From an uncultured Celeribacter sp. (lineage in GTDB: Bacteria; Pseudomonadota; Alphaproteobacteria; Rhodobacterales; Rhodobacteraceae): a stretch of DNA of 64,000 nucleotides. The notes beneath the pieces are model-generated. The model searched no databases. It saw nothing but the letters and a program-made list of their open reading frames with translations, and was not told the DNA's origin. Below, in pieces: positions 1 through 9,880 of this stretch. The position numbers and the translations under genes were made by a program. The DNA lies in NCBI RefSeq assembly GCF_963675965.1, contig NZ_OY780935.1:2530501-2594500 (forward strand), given 5' to 3'. The first letter of the stretch is position 1, and each line of letters starts with the position of its first letter.

Positions 1-82
1 ATGGGGGTGTCTTTCTCGGCGTCTTTTATCCAGAAATGCATTGAATCGCCTGTGGCGTCAAACGCTCTGCCTGAGGAACGAA

Positions 83-110
83 AAAAAGCGGGCCGTGTGG
101 CCCGCTTTTT
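83..110. terminator. Bidirectional intrinsic terminator after the first ABC operon
   Basis: A GC stem (88-94 with 99-105, loop GTGT) is extended by five A-T pairs, A's on the left and T's on the right. It lies 16 nt past the stop of the leftward permease gene, so it probably ends that operon and can also stop transcription entering from the left edge. Confidence 0.85.
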
Positions 111-125
111 CCGGATACTGTGGCT

Positions 126-1088
126 TTATCGTTCCTTTACGTAAGGCGAGCCGCCAGCCCGCGGGGGAATCGCCTTGCCGACGAAACCCGCCAGAATGAT
201 CACGGTCAGGATGTAGGGCAGGGCCTGCATGAATTGCACCGGGATCGTGATCTCGCCCATCGAGATCGACTGGTAGCGGTTGCCGATGGCCTCCAGAAGA
301 CCGAACAGCAGCGTGGCAGAAAGCGCGTACCAGGGCCGCCACTTGGCAAAGATCAGCGCAGCCAGCGCGATATAGCCACGACCTGCGGACATGTCTTTGA
401 CAAAACCCGCCGCCAGCGAGGCTAGGTAGGTGCCTGCCATGCCGCACAGCACACCGGCGATCACCAGCGACAGGTAGCGCAGCCGCACAACCGACACACC
501 GGCGGTGTCCACCGCACCGGGGTTTTCGCCCACCGCACGCAGGCGCAGCCCGAAGCGCGTGCGATAGAGTACCCACCAGGACAGCGGCACCGCCGCCAGC
601 GCGAAATAGGTCAGCGCGGTGTGGCCTGAAATCAGCTCGTCATAGGCCGGACCAATGAACGATACATCGGCCAGCGCATCCGAAAACGGCAGGTTCCAGC
701 CCTGAAAGCGGGCGCTGCTGTCCAGAGAGGGCGTGCGTCCGCCAAGCCCGAACCAGCTCTGGCCGACAACCACGGTCATGCCTGCCGCGAGAAAGTTCAG
801 AGCAACGCCTGAAATCAGCTGATCGCCGTTAAAGGTGATCGAGGCCAGACCGTGCAGCATCGAAAAAGCCAGAGAGGCCGCGATCCCGGCCAGCAGGCCC
901 AGCCAGATCGATCCGGTGACATAGGCCACGGCACCTGACATGAAGGCTGCGGCCAGTAGCTTGCCTTCAAGGCCGATATCGACCACGCCGGCGCGTTCGG
1001 AAAAGAGGCCGGCCAGACAGGTCAGAAGCAGCGGCGTGGCCAGACGCACGGTACTGTCGAGGATCTGGATGATCGTCAGATAGTCCAT
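126..1088 (-). CDS. BMP-type (nucleoside-like) ABC transporter permease, NupQ/YufQ-like
   Basis: Inner-membrane permease of 320 residues with about eight to ten hydrophobic segments. The N-terminal stretch carries the SERAGVVDIGLEG motif typical of the second permease of BMP-family nucleoside importers. It is the last gene of a four-gene leftward operon, starting 1 nt after the stop of the other permease. The second copy of this permease type in the window (37575-38501) has the same motif region (EKSGVLNLGVEG). The family imports purine or pyrimidine nucleosides or related compounds; the substrate here cannot be read from the sequence. A clear terminator follows the stop. Confidence 0.9.
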   Translation of the reverse strand: MDYLTIIQILDSTVRLATPLLLTCLAGLFSERAGVVDIGLEGKLLAAAFMSGAVAYVTGSIWLGLLAGIAASLAFSMLHGLASITFNGDQLISGVALNFLAAGMTVVVGQSWFGLGGRTPSLDSSARFQGWNLPFSDALADVSFIGPAYDELISGHTALTYFALAAVPLSWWVLYRTRFGLRLRAVGENPGAVDTAGVSVVRLRYLSLVIAGVLCGMAGTYLASLAAGFVKDMSAGRGYIALAALIFAKWRPWYALSATLLFGLLEAIGNRYQSISMGEITIPVQFMQALPYILTVIILAGFVGKAIPPRAGGSPYVKER

Positions 1089-1089
1089 C

Positions 1090-2187
1090 TTACGCCTCCT
1101 TCTTTTTGTTCAGGGCCAGAAACAGTTTTTCCAGCGGGCTGCGCACCATGTTGTCGAGCGCGCCGGTGAACATGATGACCAGCGCCTGAATGACGACGAC
1201 GAGTTCGCGCGGGATCGATTCCCAAAAGGCCAGCTCGGCGCCCCCCTGATAGAGAAAGCCAAACAGCAGTGCGGCGAGCACGATTCCGATTGGGTGGTTG
1301 CGGCCCATCAGCGCCACAGCGATCCCGATAAAGCCCGCGCCTTCGACGGCGTTGTCGATAAGCCGCTCGGCTTCGCCCATCACATTGTTGATGGCCATCA
1401 GTCCGGCCAGCGCGCCCGAGATCAGCATGGCGATCACCACGATGCGCACCGGGCGGATGCCTGCGTATTTCGCTGCGGTTTCCGATTGACCATAAGCCCG
1501 GATTTCATAGCCCAGACGGGTGCGCCAGATCAGGAAATAGAACCCGACGGCGGCCAGAATGGCGATGATGAACGAGACGTTGACCGGCGAGTTCTTGTTG
1601 AAGTTGATCCCGAAGGGCGCCAACATTTCATGGAAGGTCGGCAGATGCGCACCGGGTCCAAAATTGGCACTTTCGGTGGCCATGGAGCCCGGCACCTTGA
1701 GATAGTTCAGCAGCACATATCCGATCAGCGCCGAGGCGATGAAGTTGAACATGATGGTGGTGATCACGATGTGGCTGCCGCGTTTGGCCTGCAGCCAAGC
1801 CGGGATAAAGGCCCAGGCGGCCCCAAACAGCGCAGAACCGATCATGGCAAAGACCAGAGCCACGGTCCAATGCGGCCACGGTACGGCCAGACAGACCAAA
1901 GCCACACCAAGCCCGCCCAAAGCGGCCTGACCTTCGGACCCGATGTTGAACAGCCGCGCGTGATAGGCCACGGCCACGGACAATCCGGTGAAGATGAAGT
2001 TGGTGGTGTAATACAGCGTGTAGCCGATCCCGTTGGTGTTGCCGAAGGCCCCTTGCACCATCGTTTTGATCGCAACGATCGGATCTTTGCCGATGGCCCA
2101 GATCACGACCCCCGAAAAGAAGAACGCAAGCAGGATCGAGATCAGCGGAATGAGGACGGCATCCGCCCATTTTGGCATTTTGCTCAT
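1090..2187 (-). CDS. BMP-type ABC transporter permease, NupP/YufP-like
   Basis: Permease of 365 residues with an N-terminal membrane segment, a periplasmic loop and a run of further membrane segments. The NIGSEGQ sequence in the middle is the family mark, matching NIGAEGQ in the second copy (38815-39900). The start overlaps the stop of the ATPase gene by 4 nt, which indicates translational coupling. With the smaller permease it would form the heterodimeric channel of the importer encoded at 126-4772. It is family-typical in length and shows no damage. Confidence 0.9.
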   Translation of the reverse strand: MSKMPKWADAVLIPLISILLAFFFSGVVIWAIGKDPIVAIKTMVQGAFGNTNGIGYTLYYTTNFIFTGLSVAVAYHARLFNIGSEGQAALGGLGVALVCLAVPWPHWTVALVFAMIGSALFGAAWAFIPAWLQAKRGSHIVITTIMFNFIASALIGYVLLNYLKVPGSMATESANFGPGAHLPTFHEMLAPFGINFNKNSPVNVSFIIAILAAVGFYFLIWRTRLGYEIRAYGQSETAAKYAGIRPVRIVVIAMLISGALAGLMAINNVMGEAERLIDNAVEGAGFIGIAVALMGRNHPIGIVLAALLFGFLYQGGAELAFWESIPRELVVVIQALVIMFTGALDNMVRSPLEKLFLALNKKKEA

Positions 2188-3770
2188 TTGTCTGCCTCCC
2201 CGGTGATCCCGGCCATCAACAGGCCCAGCTCACCTTCGTTGGTCTCGCTCGGCAGGCGTTCACCCATGATCTTGCCGTCAAACATGACGGCGATCCGGTC
2301 GCTGAGCGACATGATTTCGTCCAGTTCCACAGAGACCAGAAGAATGGCTTTGCCCTGATCGCGCAGCGCGACGATTTGTTGGTGGATGAATTCGATTGCA
2401 CCGATATCGACGCCCCGTGTCGGCTGCCCGATGAGCAGCAGATCGGGGTTGCGGTCGATCTCGCGGGCCAGCACGATTTTCTGCTGGTTACCGCCCGAAA
2501 AGCTTTTGGCTTCCAGCTTTGGATTGGGCGGGCGGACGTCGAATTTGTCCATTTGTTTCTGGGTCATCGCCTTGATTCCGGCGTTGTCCATCAGAAAACG
2601 GTTTTTCTGGTATTCCGGCGCGTTGTGATAGCCGAACACCATGTTTTCCCAGGCCTGGAAATCCAGAATCAGACCTTCGTCATGGCGGTCTTCGGGGACA
2701 TGGGAAATACCGCGTGCGCGGCGCGACTGGCCGTCAGAATCCTTGCCGGATAGATCGATAGGCTCGCCATTGATCCGGATGGTCCCAGTGCCGGTCTGGT
2801 ATCCGCCGAGCACCTCAAGCAGTTCGGTCTGCCCGTTGCCCGCAACTCCGGCAATGCCAAGGATTTCACCGGCGCGCACCTGAAGGTCGATGCCCTTGAC
2901 GCGCTGCACGCCTTGTTCGTCGGTGACCTGCAGGTTCTCGACCTCAAGGATCGGGGACCCCGGCTGCGCGGGTGCCTTGTCGACGCGCAGCAGCACCTTG
3001 CGCCCAACCATCAGCTCCGCGAGCTCCTCAGGGGAGGTTTCGGCGGTTTTGACGGTGGCGGTCATTTCACCGCGTCGCATCACCGAAACTGTGTCGGTGA
3101 TCTCCATGATTTCACGCAGTTTATGCGTGATCAGGATGATGGTTTTTCCCTCGGCCTTGAGCCCTTCGAGGATGCGGAACAAATGGTCCGCTTCTGCAGG
3201 CGTCAATACGCCCGTGGGTTCGTCAAGGATCAGGATGTCGGCCTGACGATACAATGCCTTGAGGATCTCGACCCGCTGCTGGTGCCCCACGGAGAGATCT
3301 TCGACCAAAGCATCGGGATCGACAGACAGTTCATATTCGTCGGAAAGCTGCTTAAGCAGCTTGCGGGCCTTCGCCAGAGAGGGTTTGAGCAAACCGCCGT
3401 CTTCTGCGCCGAGGATCACGTTTTCGAGGACGGTGAAGTTTTCGACAAGCTTGAAGTGCTGAAACACCATGCCGATGCCTGCGGAAATTGCCGTCTGGCT
3501 GTCGGTGATATGGACTTCCTTGCCGTTTATCATCACCTGACCCGCATCGGCTTTGTAAAAGCCGTAGAGGATCGACATCAGGGTGGATTTGCCCGCCCCG
3601 TTTTCTCCGATGATGCCGTGAATCGTGCCTTTGGCAACGGTGATGGAAATATCCTTATTGGCCTGAACCGGGCCAAAAGCCTTGGAAATGCCCCGCAGCT
3701 CAATGGCGGGGGCGGCGGAAGCGGTGGGGGCGGCAGTTGCCTGCCGCCCCGTTTGCGATTGAACGCTCAT
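2184..3770 (-). CDS. BMP-type ABC transporter double ATP-binding protein
   Basis: Cytoplasmic ATPase of 528 residues made of two fused ABC domains. Domain 1 has a good Walker A (GENGAGKST), signature LSVGHQQR and Walker B LILDEPTGVL. Domain 2 has a degenerate P-loop (GVAGNGQTE) but an intact signature (SGGNQQK), the usual state for sugar/nucleoside (MglA-, NupO-like) ATPases. The first 25 residues are a low-complexity Ala/Thr-rich leader, so the start could lie slightly further in. It sits 12 nt after the binding-protein gene and overlaps the next permease by 4 nt. Energises the importer encoded by its neighbours. Confidence 0.92.
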   Translation of the reverse strand: MSVQSQTGRQATAAPTASAAPAIELRGISKAFGPVQANKDISITVAKGTIHGIIGENGAGKSTLMSILYGFYKADAGQVMINGKEVHITDSQTAISAGIGMVFQHFKLVENFTVLENVILGAEDGGLLKPSLAKARKLLKQLSDEYELSVDPDALVEDLSVGHQQRVEILKALYRQADILILDEPTGVLTPAEADHLFRILEGLKAEGKTIILITHKLREIMEITDTVSVMRRGEMTATVKTAETSPEELAELMVGRKVLLRVDKAPAQPGSPILEVENLQVTDEQGVQRVKGIDLQVRAGEILGIAGVAGNGQTELLEVLGGYQTGTGTIRINGEPIDLSGKDSDGQSRRARGISHVPEDRHDEGLILDFQAWENMVFGYHNAPEYQKNRFLMDNAGIKAMTQKQMDKFDVRPPNPKLEAKSFSGGNQQKIVLAREIDRNPDLLLIGQPTRGVDIGAIEFIHQQIVALRDQGKAILLVSVELDEIMSLSDRIAVMFDGKIMGERLPSETNEGELGLLMAGITGEADK

Positions 3771-3782
3771 CCGGAAACCGCC

Positions 3783-4772
<990 letters not shown>

Positions 4773-4941
4773 GGTTGTCTCCCGTTAGGTTTTGTTTTGG
4801 GGTCAGTGTTGCTTATTGGCAAGGCACATGCCCACGGAGCGAGCAGAGGTCTCGCGTATGCTCGGATTAGGGCGCGTGAGTGTCGGAGGGTCAATACACA
4901 TTTTGCCAAATTTGACCGTTTGGTCGCGCATTGAGCAGAGT

Positions 4942-5394
4942 TTATTCGCCTGAGGTAAGCGAATTGTTCGGTTCCGATTGAATCAGGAGCTTGGTGAACA
5001 CTAATGCGTCGATCTTGGTGCTGTCGGGCGCAGTGTAATATGCCCGTCTGCGACCGGATTCGGTGTAGCCTTCTGCGAGATAGAGCGAAATTGCGGCTGT
5101 GTTGCCTGCAGCCACTTCCAGAAACGAGGTTCGGCCACCTGCGGCATAGGCTGCGGTTTCATAGCTGCTCAGCAAGGCCCGCCCATGGCCGCGTCCGCGC
5201 GCGTCGGGATGCACCGCGATTGTCAGCAGCTCGGTTTCGTCCATGACTCTGCGTCCCATTGCGAAGCCCGGGCCCGGGTCGGTGACCAGAAACACCCCGG
5301 GCATAGAAAGAAGCCCCGCAAACTCGGTCTCGGACCAAGGGCGGGGCGTCTCAAAACAGACCGCGTGCAGCGCGGCGAGATCTTTGGGGGTCAC
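4942..5394 (-). CDS. rimI: Ribosomal-protein-alanine N-acetyltransferase RimI-like GNAT
   Basis: GNAT acetyltransferase of 150 residues. The acetyl-CoA binding loop is visible as HPDARGRGHGRALL (about residues 72-85), followed by the RimI-like region EVAAGNTAAISLYLAEGY. Studied RimI proteins acetylate the N-terminal alanine of ribosomal protein S18. The gene starts 9 nt after nfuA and is probably cotranscribed with it. RimI is often annotated from this pattern alone, so another GNAT specificity is possible; family is certain, exact substrate likely. Confidence 0.8.
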   Translation of the reverse strand: MTPKDLAALHAVCFETPRPWSETEFAGLLSMPGVFLVTDPGPGFAMGRRVMDETELLTIAVHPDARGRGHGRALLSSYETAAYAAGGRTSFLEVAAGNTAAISLYLAEGYTESGRRRAYYTAPDSTKIDALVFTKLLIQSEPNNSLTSGE

Positions 5395-5403
5395 GCGGCG
5401 GCC

Positions 5404-5967
5404 TCAGGCGGCGACGGGGCGGACTTCGAGCACTTCCGGAATGTAATGGCGCAGCAGGTTTTCGATGCCCATTTTCAGTGTCAGGGTCGAAGACGGGCAG
5501 CCCGCGCAGGCGCCTTGCATATGCAGATAGACCACACCGCGGTCAAAGCCGTGAAAGGTGATGTCGCCGCCATCCTGCGCCACGGCGGGCCGCACGCGGG
5601 TATCCAGCAGTTCTTTGATCTGTTTCACGATCTCGCTGTCGGGACCGTCGTGGTCGGCATGCCCGGCAGGGGCGGTGCTTTCGCCTTCCATCACTTGGGC
5701 GCCGGATTGGAAATGTTCCATGATCGCACCAAGGATCATCGGTTTCACATGATCCCAATCCGTTGCTTCGTCTTTCGTCACGGTGACAAAATCCGAGCCG
5801 AAGAACACACCGGTGACATTGCCGACCGAAAAGATGCGGCTGGCCAGCGGCGAGGCCGTGGCCGCGTCGGCATTCGGGAAATCGGCTGTGCCCGTTTCGA
5901 GCACGGTCTGACCAGGCAGGAATTTCAGCGTGGCGGGGTTCGGGGTGGATTCGGTTTGGATGAACAT
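5404..5967 (-). CDS. nfuA: NifU-like iron-sulfur scaffold/carrier protein (NfuA type)
   Basis: Fe-S carrier of 187 residues with an N-terminal Nfu_N domain (starts MFIQTESTPNPATLKFLPG, the alphaproteobacterial and mitochondrial Nfu signature) and a C-terminal NifU domain with the cluster-binding CxxC in CAGCPSS (about residues 155-160). It delivers 4Fe-4S clusters to client enzymes. It is complete and has the normal family length. About 105 nt separate it from the upstream DUF2267-like gene, so it may have its own promoter; rimI follows closely. Confidence 0.93.
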   Translation of the reverse strand: MFIQTESTPNPATLKFLPGQTVLETGTADFPNADAATASPLASRIFSVGNVTGVFFGSDFVTVTKDEATDWDHVKPMILGAIMEHFQSGAQVMEGESTAPAGHADHDGPDSEIVKQIKELLDTRVRPAVAQDGGDITFHGFDRGVVYLHMQGACAGCPSSTLTLKMGIENLLRHYIPEVLEVRPVAA

Positions 5968-6072
5968 GGCGCGTATTCCTTAGTTTCACGGTCGGATATG
6001 CGCATTGTGCGCGCGGAAGTCAAGTTTTAGAATGGTTCTAAACTTCACGCAAGTAAAGTCGTTGACGACAGT

Positions 6073-6537
6073 TTACCCGATTTCAACTGGCGCGTCAGCC
6101 TCAGTCAGCCCCGGAACGGTCCAAAAAGCGAGCGCCTCTGGCCCGATCTGGCTCAGGGTCAGACGCAGGTCTGCCGCCTCGCAATGACGCCACAGGGCAA
6201 AAGCGGTGGCCTCGATGACATTCAGGGCCGGAATCATCTGGCCTGAGCAGGCGGCATGAACCTCCCGGATCAGCTCGGAACGGCTGCCAAAGGGCAGTGC
6301 AACCGCGTCGACGCGCCAGCGATAGACCAGCATGGCGCGCAGCATAGCCGGCAGAGCGTCACCAAAGGCGATCACCTGTGGCGGTGTCAGGCGACGGCGA
6401 AAGGTCTGCAACACCCCGTTGACGATTGAGAGCGCCGCCGCGTCTGTGTCGACGCCCGGGCCCAGCCTGTCGCGGACATCCCGCAGAAAATCCGCCATAT
6501 CCTTGTCGGATCGCAGAGAGGCGCAGCACGTCGCCAT
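6073..6537 (-). CDS. DUF2267-like protein
   Basis: Cytoplasmic protein of 154 residues. The pattern of a helical repeat with DFLRDVRDRLG, a loop, and LTPPQVIAFGDALPAMLRAML matches DUF2267 proteins, whose function is unknown. The gene begins 1 nt after the stop of the universal stress protein gene, so the two are surely coupled; this suggests a stress-linked role but does not prove it. The first 13 residues (two Cys, no clear fold) may not be translated, since an internal ATG begins the recognisable part. Confidence 0.65.
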   Translation of the reverse strand: MATCCASLRSDKDMADFLRDVRDRLGPGVDTDAAALSIVNGVLQTFRRRLTPPQVIAFGDALPAMLRAMLVYRWRVDAVALPFGSRSELIREVHAACSGQMIPALNVIEATAFALWRHCEAADLRLTLSQIGPEALAFWTVPGLTEADAPVEIG

Positions 6538-6538
6538 C

Positions 6539-6994
6539 TCAGGTCACGCTCTCCAGTTTTTCCTTGGACATTTCTCCGGGCACAAGCGTCATCGGAATGG
6601 GCAGAAAGCCGGCCTGTTTTGTCATCGCAGAAACAAGCGGTCCAGGGCCGGTCTTTTCCGTACCTGCGCCCAGCACAAGGACGCCGATATCCGGATCTTC
6701 CTTGACCTGTGCCAGAATTTCATGGACGGCTTCGCCTTCGCGGATCACCAGTTCGGGATCGATGCCTTGGCGATCCCGCATCCATTTGGCGAAGACTTCG
6801 TAATGGGCAACAATCCGGTCACGGGTCTCTTCACGCATCAGGTCGGCCACGCCGATCCAGTGGTTGAATTCTTCCGGTGGAATGATCGACAAAATCGTGA
6901 CGCCGCCGTTGGTCTTGGCGGCACGCATCGCGGCAAAGCGCATGGCATTGAGACATTCGCGGCTGTCATCGAGAATGACGAGAAACTTGCGCAT
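6539..6994 (-). CDS. Universal stress protein, UspA family
   Basis: Small cytoplasmic protein of 151 residues with the Usp alpha/beta fold: N-terminal strand KFLVILDDS, then the C-terminal nucleotide-binding loop around VLGAGTEKTGPGPLVS, a variant of the G-2x-G-9x-G(S/T) motif. It is expected to bind ATP or AMP and to act in stress survival. It is followed at 1 nt by the DUF2267-like gene. The 388-nt region upstream, shared with a divergent gene, contains a strong hairpin. Confidence 0.88.
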   Translation of the reverse strand: MRKFLVILDDSRECLNAMRFAAMRAAKTNGGVTILSIIPPEEFNHWIGVADLMREETRDRIVAHYEVFAKWMRDRQGIDPELVIREGEAVHEILAQVKEDPDIGVLVLGAGTEKTGPGPLVSAMTKQAGFLPIPMTLVPGEMSKEKLESVT

Positions 6995-7382
6995 GGGGGC
7001 CTCTTATATGGTCTCCGGTCGGATCCGGTTCCCGCAGATGATGACCGAGCTTTGCGCCTGACGCAACAGCAGCTATGCCGCAGGGGGGGTGTTCGGAAAC
7101 CCTCGGCTTCGCCGAAGCCGAGGGTCCAAAGGGGAAGAACCATCGGGGATTATGGTTCAGATGCGGACGCCGGTCGTATGGTTTGAGGCATACGGGGGCC
7201 AGGCGGGGACGAGCGCTGATTCCAAGACGCCGCGCCACCACTCTAGGGTGCCATTGAATCGCTTATGTGACATCTCTGCCGCAGATCGCCGGCTCACAGG
7301 GAATGCACTATATCGTGAATTGAGAATATGTTTTCTGACGTCATTTTGGGGCGAAAGACGCGCAACACGGAAAGACTGATTC
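6995..7382. other. 388-nt intergenic region between two divergent genes, with a perfect hairpin
   Basis: This is the longest non-coding stretch in the core part of the window. It must hold the promoters of the leftward uspA-like operon and the rightward L,D-transpeptidase gene. The clearest element is an inverted repeat at 7100-7124 (10-bp arms CCCTCGGCTT/AAGCCGAGGG, 5-nt loop). No convincing protein is seen in either direction. A GAAAGA patch just before 7383 may serve as ribosome binding site for the rightward gene. Confidence 0.6.
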
Positions 7383-7985
7383 ATGACCGATTTGACGAAA
7401 CGCAAATTTCTGCGCCTCGCACTTGCGACGCCGTTCCTGTCGACCCCGTTTCTGGCAACCGCGGCCCGCGCGCAAGAGACCGGGTTGACCCTGCCGGAAG
7501 ACGCCAAGGCCCCCACCAGTACCCGCCGCAACGTGTCGAGTTTCCGCCGCATCGATTGGCGTGATCATTTCGACGATCTCGGCAAAGGTGCCATTGTCGC
7601 CGACACGGTGAGCCGGGCGTTGCACTTCTGGAGCGGTGACGGGCAGACCTACAAGCTTTATCCGACCTCCGTGCCGATCTCCGAAGAACTGACAAAACGC
7701 GGCTACACCGAGGTCATCCGTAAGGTCGAAGGACCGACCTGGACGCCGACACCCTCCATGCGTGAACGGGATCCAAGCCTGCCGAAAGTGGTGCCCGCTG
7801 GCCCGCAAAACCCGCTTGGCACCCATGCGCTCTATCTCAGCTGGCAGTATTACCGCATCCACGGCACTCATGATACGCGCAAGATAGGCCGCAAATCATC
7901 GGACGGCTGCATTGGCCTTTACAATGAGATGATCGCAGATCTCTATCCCCGCGTGCCGGTGGGAACAAAGGTGCGTCTGATCTGA
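7383..7985 (+). CDS. L,D-transpeptidase (YkuD domain) family protein
   Basis: Exported protein of 200 residues. A signal peptide covers about residues 1-30 (KRKFLRLALAT, cleavage near ARA-Q). The YkuD catalytic motif is complete: H160 in RIHGTH and S173-D-G-C176 in SSDGCIG, C176 being the expected nucleophile. Such enzymes form 3-3 peptidoglycan cross-links or attach proteins to the wall in the periplasm. The gene stands alone and a strong bidirectional terminator follows. The physiological acceptor is unknown. Confidence 0.88.
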   Translation: MTDLTKRKFLRLALATPFLSTPFLATAARAQETGLTLPEDAKAPTSTRRNVSSFRRIDWRDHFDDLGKGAIVADTVSRALHFWSGDGQTYKLYPTSVPISEELTKRGYTEVIRKVEGPTWTPTPSMRERDPSLPKVVPAGPQNPLGTHALYLSWQYYRIHGTHDTRKIGRKSSDGCIGLYNEMIADLYPRVPVGTKVRLI

Positions 7986-8025
7986 TTTTGGATCGATCGT
8001 ATGCGGCCCGCGAAGGCCTTTAGAA

Positions 8026-8059
8026 AAACGGCCCCGGCACTTACGTGCCGGGGCCGTTT
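8026..8059. terminator. Bidirectional intrinsic terminator between convergent genes
   Basis: A 15-bp perfect stem (8026-8040 with 8045-8059, loop TTAC) with A's on the left and T's on the right end. It lies between the ends of the L,D-transpeptidase gene and trpS and can serve both. Confidence 0.9.
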
Positions 8060-8083
8060 CTGTTGCAGGATGTTGGGTGGCTT

Positions 8084-9100
8084 TCAGCGCAGAAAGCCCA
8101 TGATGTCAAAGGTCCGGTCAAGGATCGGGTTGGCAATTGCCTTGGCCTTGTCCGCCCCTTTCGCAAGAATGCGGTCGATCTCTGCCGGATCGTCCATCAG
8201 GCGTTTCATCTCGGTCGAGATCGGCGCCAGATGTTCGACAGCGAGCTCTGCCAGGGCGGGTTTGAATTTGCCCCAGCCCTGACCGCCATATTCCGCCAGA
8301 ACCTCTTCGCCGGTCATATTGGCGAGGGCGGCATAAATGTTGACGAGGTTGCGGGCCTCGGGACGGTTGGCCAGGCCTTCCATTTCCTCCGGCAGGACTT
8401 CGGGGTCGGTTTTCGACTTCTTGAATTTCTTGGCGATGGCGTCGGCATCGTCGGTCATGTTGATGCGTTCCATGTCGCTTTCACCGGACTTGGACATCTT
8501 CTTGGTGCCGTCGCGCAGGTTCATTACGCGCATGGCCGGGCCTTCGATCACCGGTTTGCATTCCGGAAAGAAGTCGACCTTGTAGTCGTGGTTGAACTTC
8601 TGCGCGATGTCGCGGGTCAGTTCGACGTGCTGTTTCTGGTCCTCGCCCACGGGCACATGGGTGGCGTGGTAAATCAGGATGTCAGCCGCCATCAGCGAGG
8701 GGTAGGCATAAAGACCGAGCGAGACGTTTTCAGCATTCTTGCCGGCCTTGTCCTTGAACTGGGTCATGCGGTTCATCCAGCCGACACGGGCGACACAGTT
8801 GAACAGCCACGCCAGCTCGGCATGGGCTGGGACGCGGGACTGGTTGGTCAGGATCGATGTGTCGGGGTTGATGCCTGCCGCGAGGTATCCTGCGGCGACT
8901 TCGCGAGTGGCATGGCGCAGATCCTCGGGGTCTTGCCAGACGGTGATTGCGTGCATATCCATCACGCAATAGATGGTTTCGAACTCACCGCCCTGCATAT
9001 CCACGAAGCGCTTGATCGCACCGAGATAGTTGCCGAGGGTGAGCCCGCCCGAAGGTTTGATCCCCGAAAAGACACGGGGGGTGAAGGCAGGCTTGTCCAT
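8084..9100 (-). CDS. trpS: Tryptophan--tRNA ligase
   Basis: Class I aminoacyl-tRNA synthetase of 338 residues that charges tRNA-Trp. The HIGH-equivalent is TLGNYLG in RVFSGIKPSGGLTLGN near the N-terminus, and the KMSKS motif is exact (KKMSKSGES). I chose the ATG at 9100 because it has GGAG 8 nt upstream and the protein then starts MDKPAFTPRVFSG like its relatives; a longer frame back to 9172 is open but unconserved-looking. Divergent from the rhomboid-like gene (78 nt apart). Confidence 0.95.
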   Translation of the reverse strand: MDKPAFTPRVFSGIKPSGGLTLGNYLGAIKRFVDMQGGEFETIYCVMDMHAITVWQDPEDLRHATREVAAGYLAAGINPDTSILTNQSRVPAHAELAWLFNCVARVGWMNRMTQFKDKAGKNAENVSLGLYAYPSLMAADILIYHATHVPVGEDQKQHVELTRDIAQKFNHDYKVDFFPECKPVIEGPAMRVMNLRDGTKKMSKSGESDMERINMTDDADAIAKKFKKSKTDPEVLPEEMEGLANRPEARNLVNIYAALANMTGEEVLAEYGGQGWGKFKPALAELAVEHLAPISTEMKRLMDDPAEIDRILAKGADKAKAIANPILDRTFDIMGFLR

Positions 9101-9177
9101 CTGGGACTCCGTCACTGGATTAATAGGTGATCGTGGCTTACCTATGCCGGACGAAAGCGTCAAGGAAAGCACCGTAA

Positions 9178-9876
9178 ATGTCAGATGAACCCGATCAGTA
9201 TCGCCCCGAAATGCCCTTCAACGCGTTGCCGCCCATGGTGGTCGTGCTGGCGCTGGCGATTGCTGCGGCAGAAATCGTGTTTCAGATCGGGGCGCTGGGG
9301 CTTGTCGGTGGCCCCGATGCCATCGGCTGGCGTATTGCCGCGATAGAGGACTACGGCTTTTTCGATACGGTGTTTGAGGCCATGCGCACGCAGGGCATCT
9401 GGCCATTCGAACATCTGCGCCGTTTCGTAACCTATGCCTTCGTCCATTATTCCTTCACCCATGCCGCCATGGCGGTCGTGTTCGTTCTGGCTCTGGGCAA
9501 GATGGTCGGGGAAACTTTCGGCAATTTGGCGGTGCTGGTGATTTTCTTGGTTTCTACCGTGGTCGGGGCCTTGGCCTTTGGTCTGTTCCTGACCGAAACC
9601 ACGCCGCTCTTAGGGGCTTATCCCGGGGCCTATGGCTTTATCGGGGCCTATACGTTCATCCTCTGGGTCGGTCTTGGGCGCCTGCAGGAAAACCGGATGC
9701 GGGCCTTTACGCTGATTGGCCTCTTGATGGGCATTCAGCTTCTGTTCGGACTGCTCTTTGGCGGGCGTCCCGACTGGGTCGCGGATCTGTCCGGCTTTTT
9801 GGCAGGCTTTGTCACGGCGGGGTTGATGGTGCCGGGGGCACTGGGGCGGATTGTGGCGCGGCTGCGGCGACGCTGA
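9178..9876 (+). CDS. Rhomboid-family membrane protein, probably an inactive pseudoprotease
   Basis: Integral membrane protein of 232 residues with six or more hydrophobic segments arranged as in rhomboid proteases: the WPFEHLRRFVTYAFVHYSFTH loop, then helices with GAYGFIGAY and DLSGFLAGF. In active rhomboids these two places hold the catalytic GxSG serine and the histidine (H before xxGFxAG). Here the serine position is Tyr (GAYG) and the histidine is replaced (ADLSG), so proteolysis is not expected. It may bind or chaperone membrane proteins like other inactive rhomboids. It ends 4 nt before the convergent murJ stop. Confidence 0.75.
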   Translation: MSDEPDQYRPEMPFNALPPMVVVLALAIAAAEIVFQIGALGLVGGPDAIGWRIAAIEDYGFFDTVFEAMRTQGIWPFEHLRRFVTYAFVHYSFTHAAMAVVFVLALGKMVGETFGNLAVLVIFLVSTVVGALAFGLFLTETTPLLGAYPGAYGFIGAYTFILWVGLGRLQENRMRAFTLIGLLMGIQLLFGLLFGGRPDWVADLSGFLAGFVTAGLMVPGALGRIVARLRRR

Positions 9877-9880
9877 ACGG

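Noticed and set aside
1..40. A minus-strand ATG at about 40 starting a frame that leaves the window
   Set aside because: Only 13 codons are visible and there is no good ribosome binding site, so no claim can be made.
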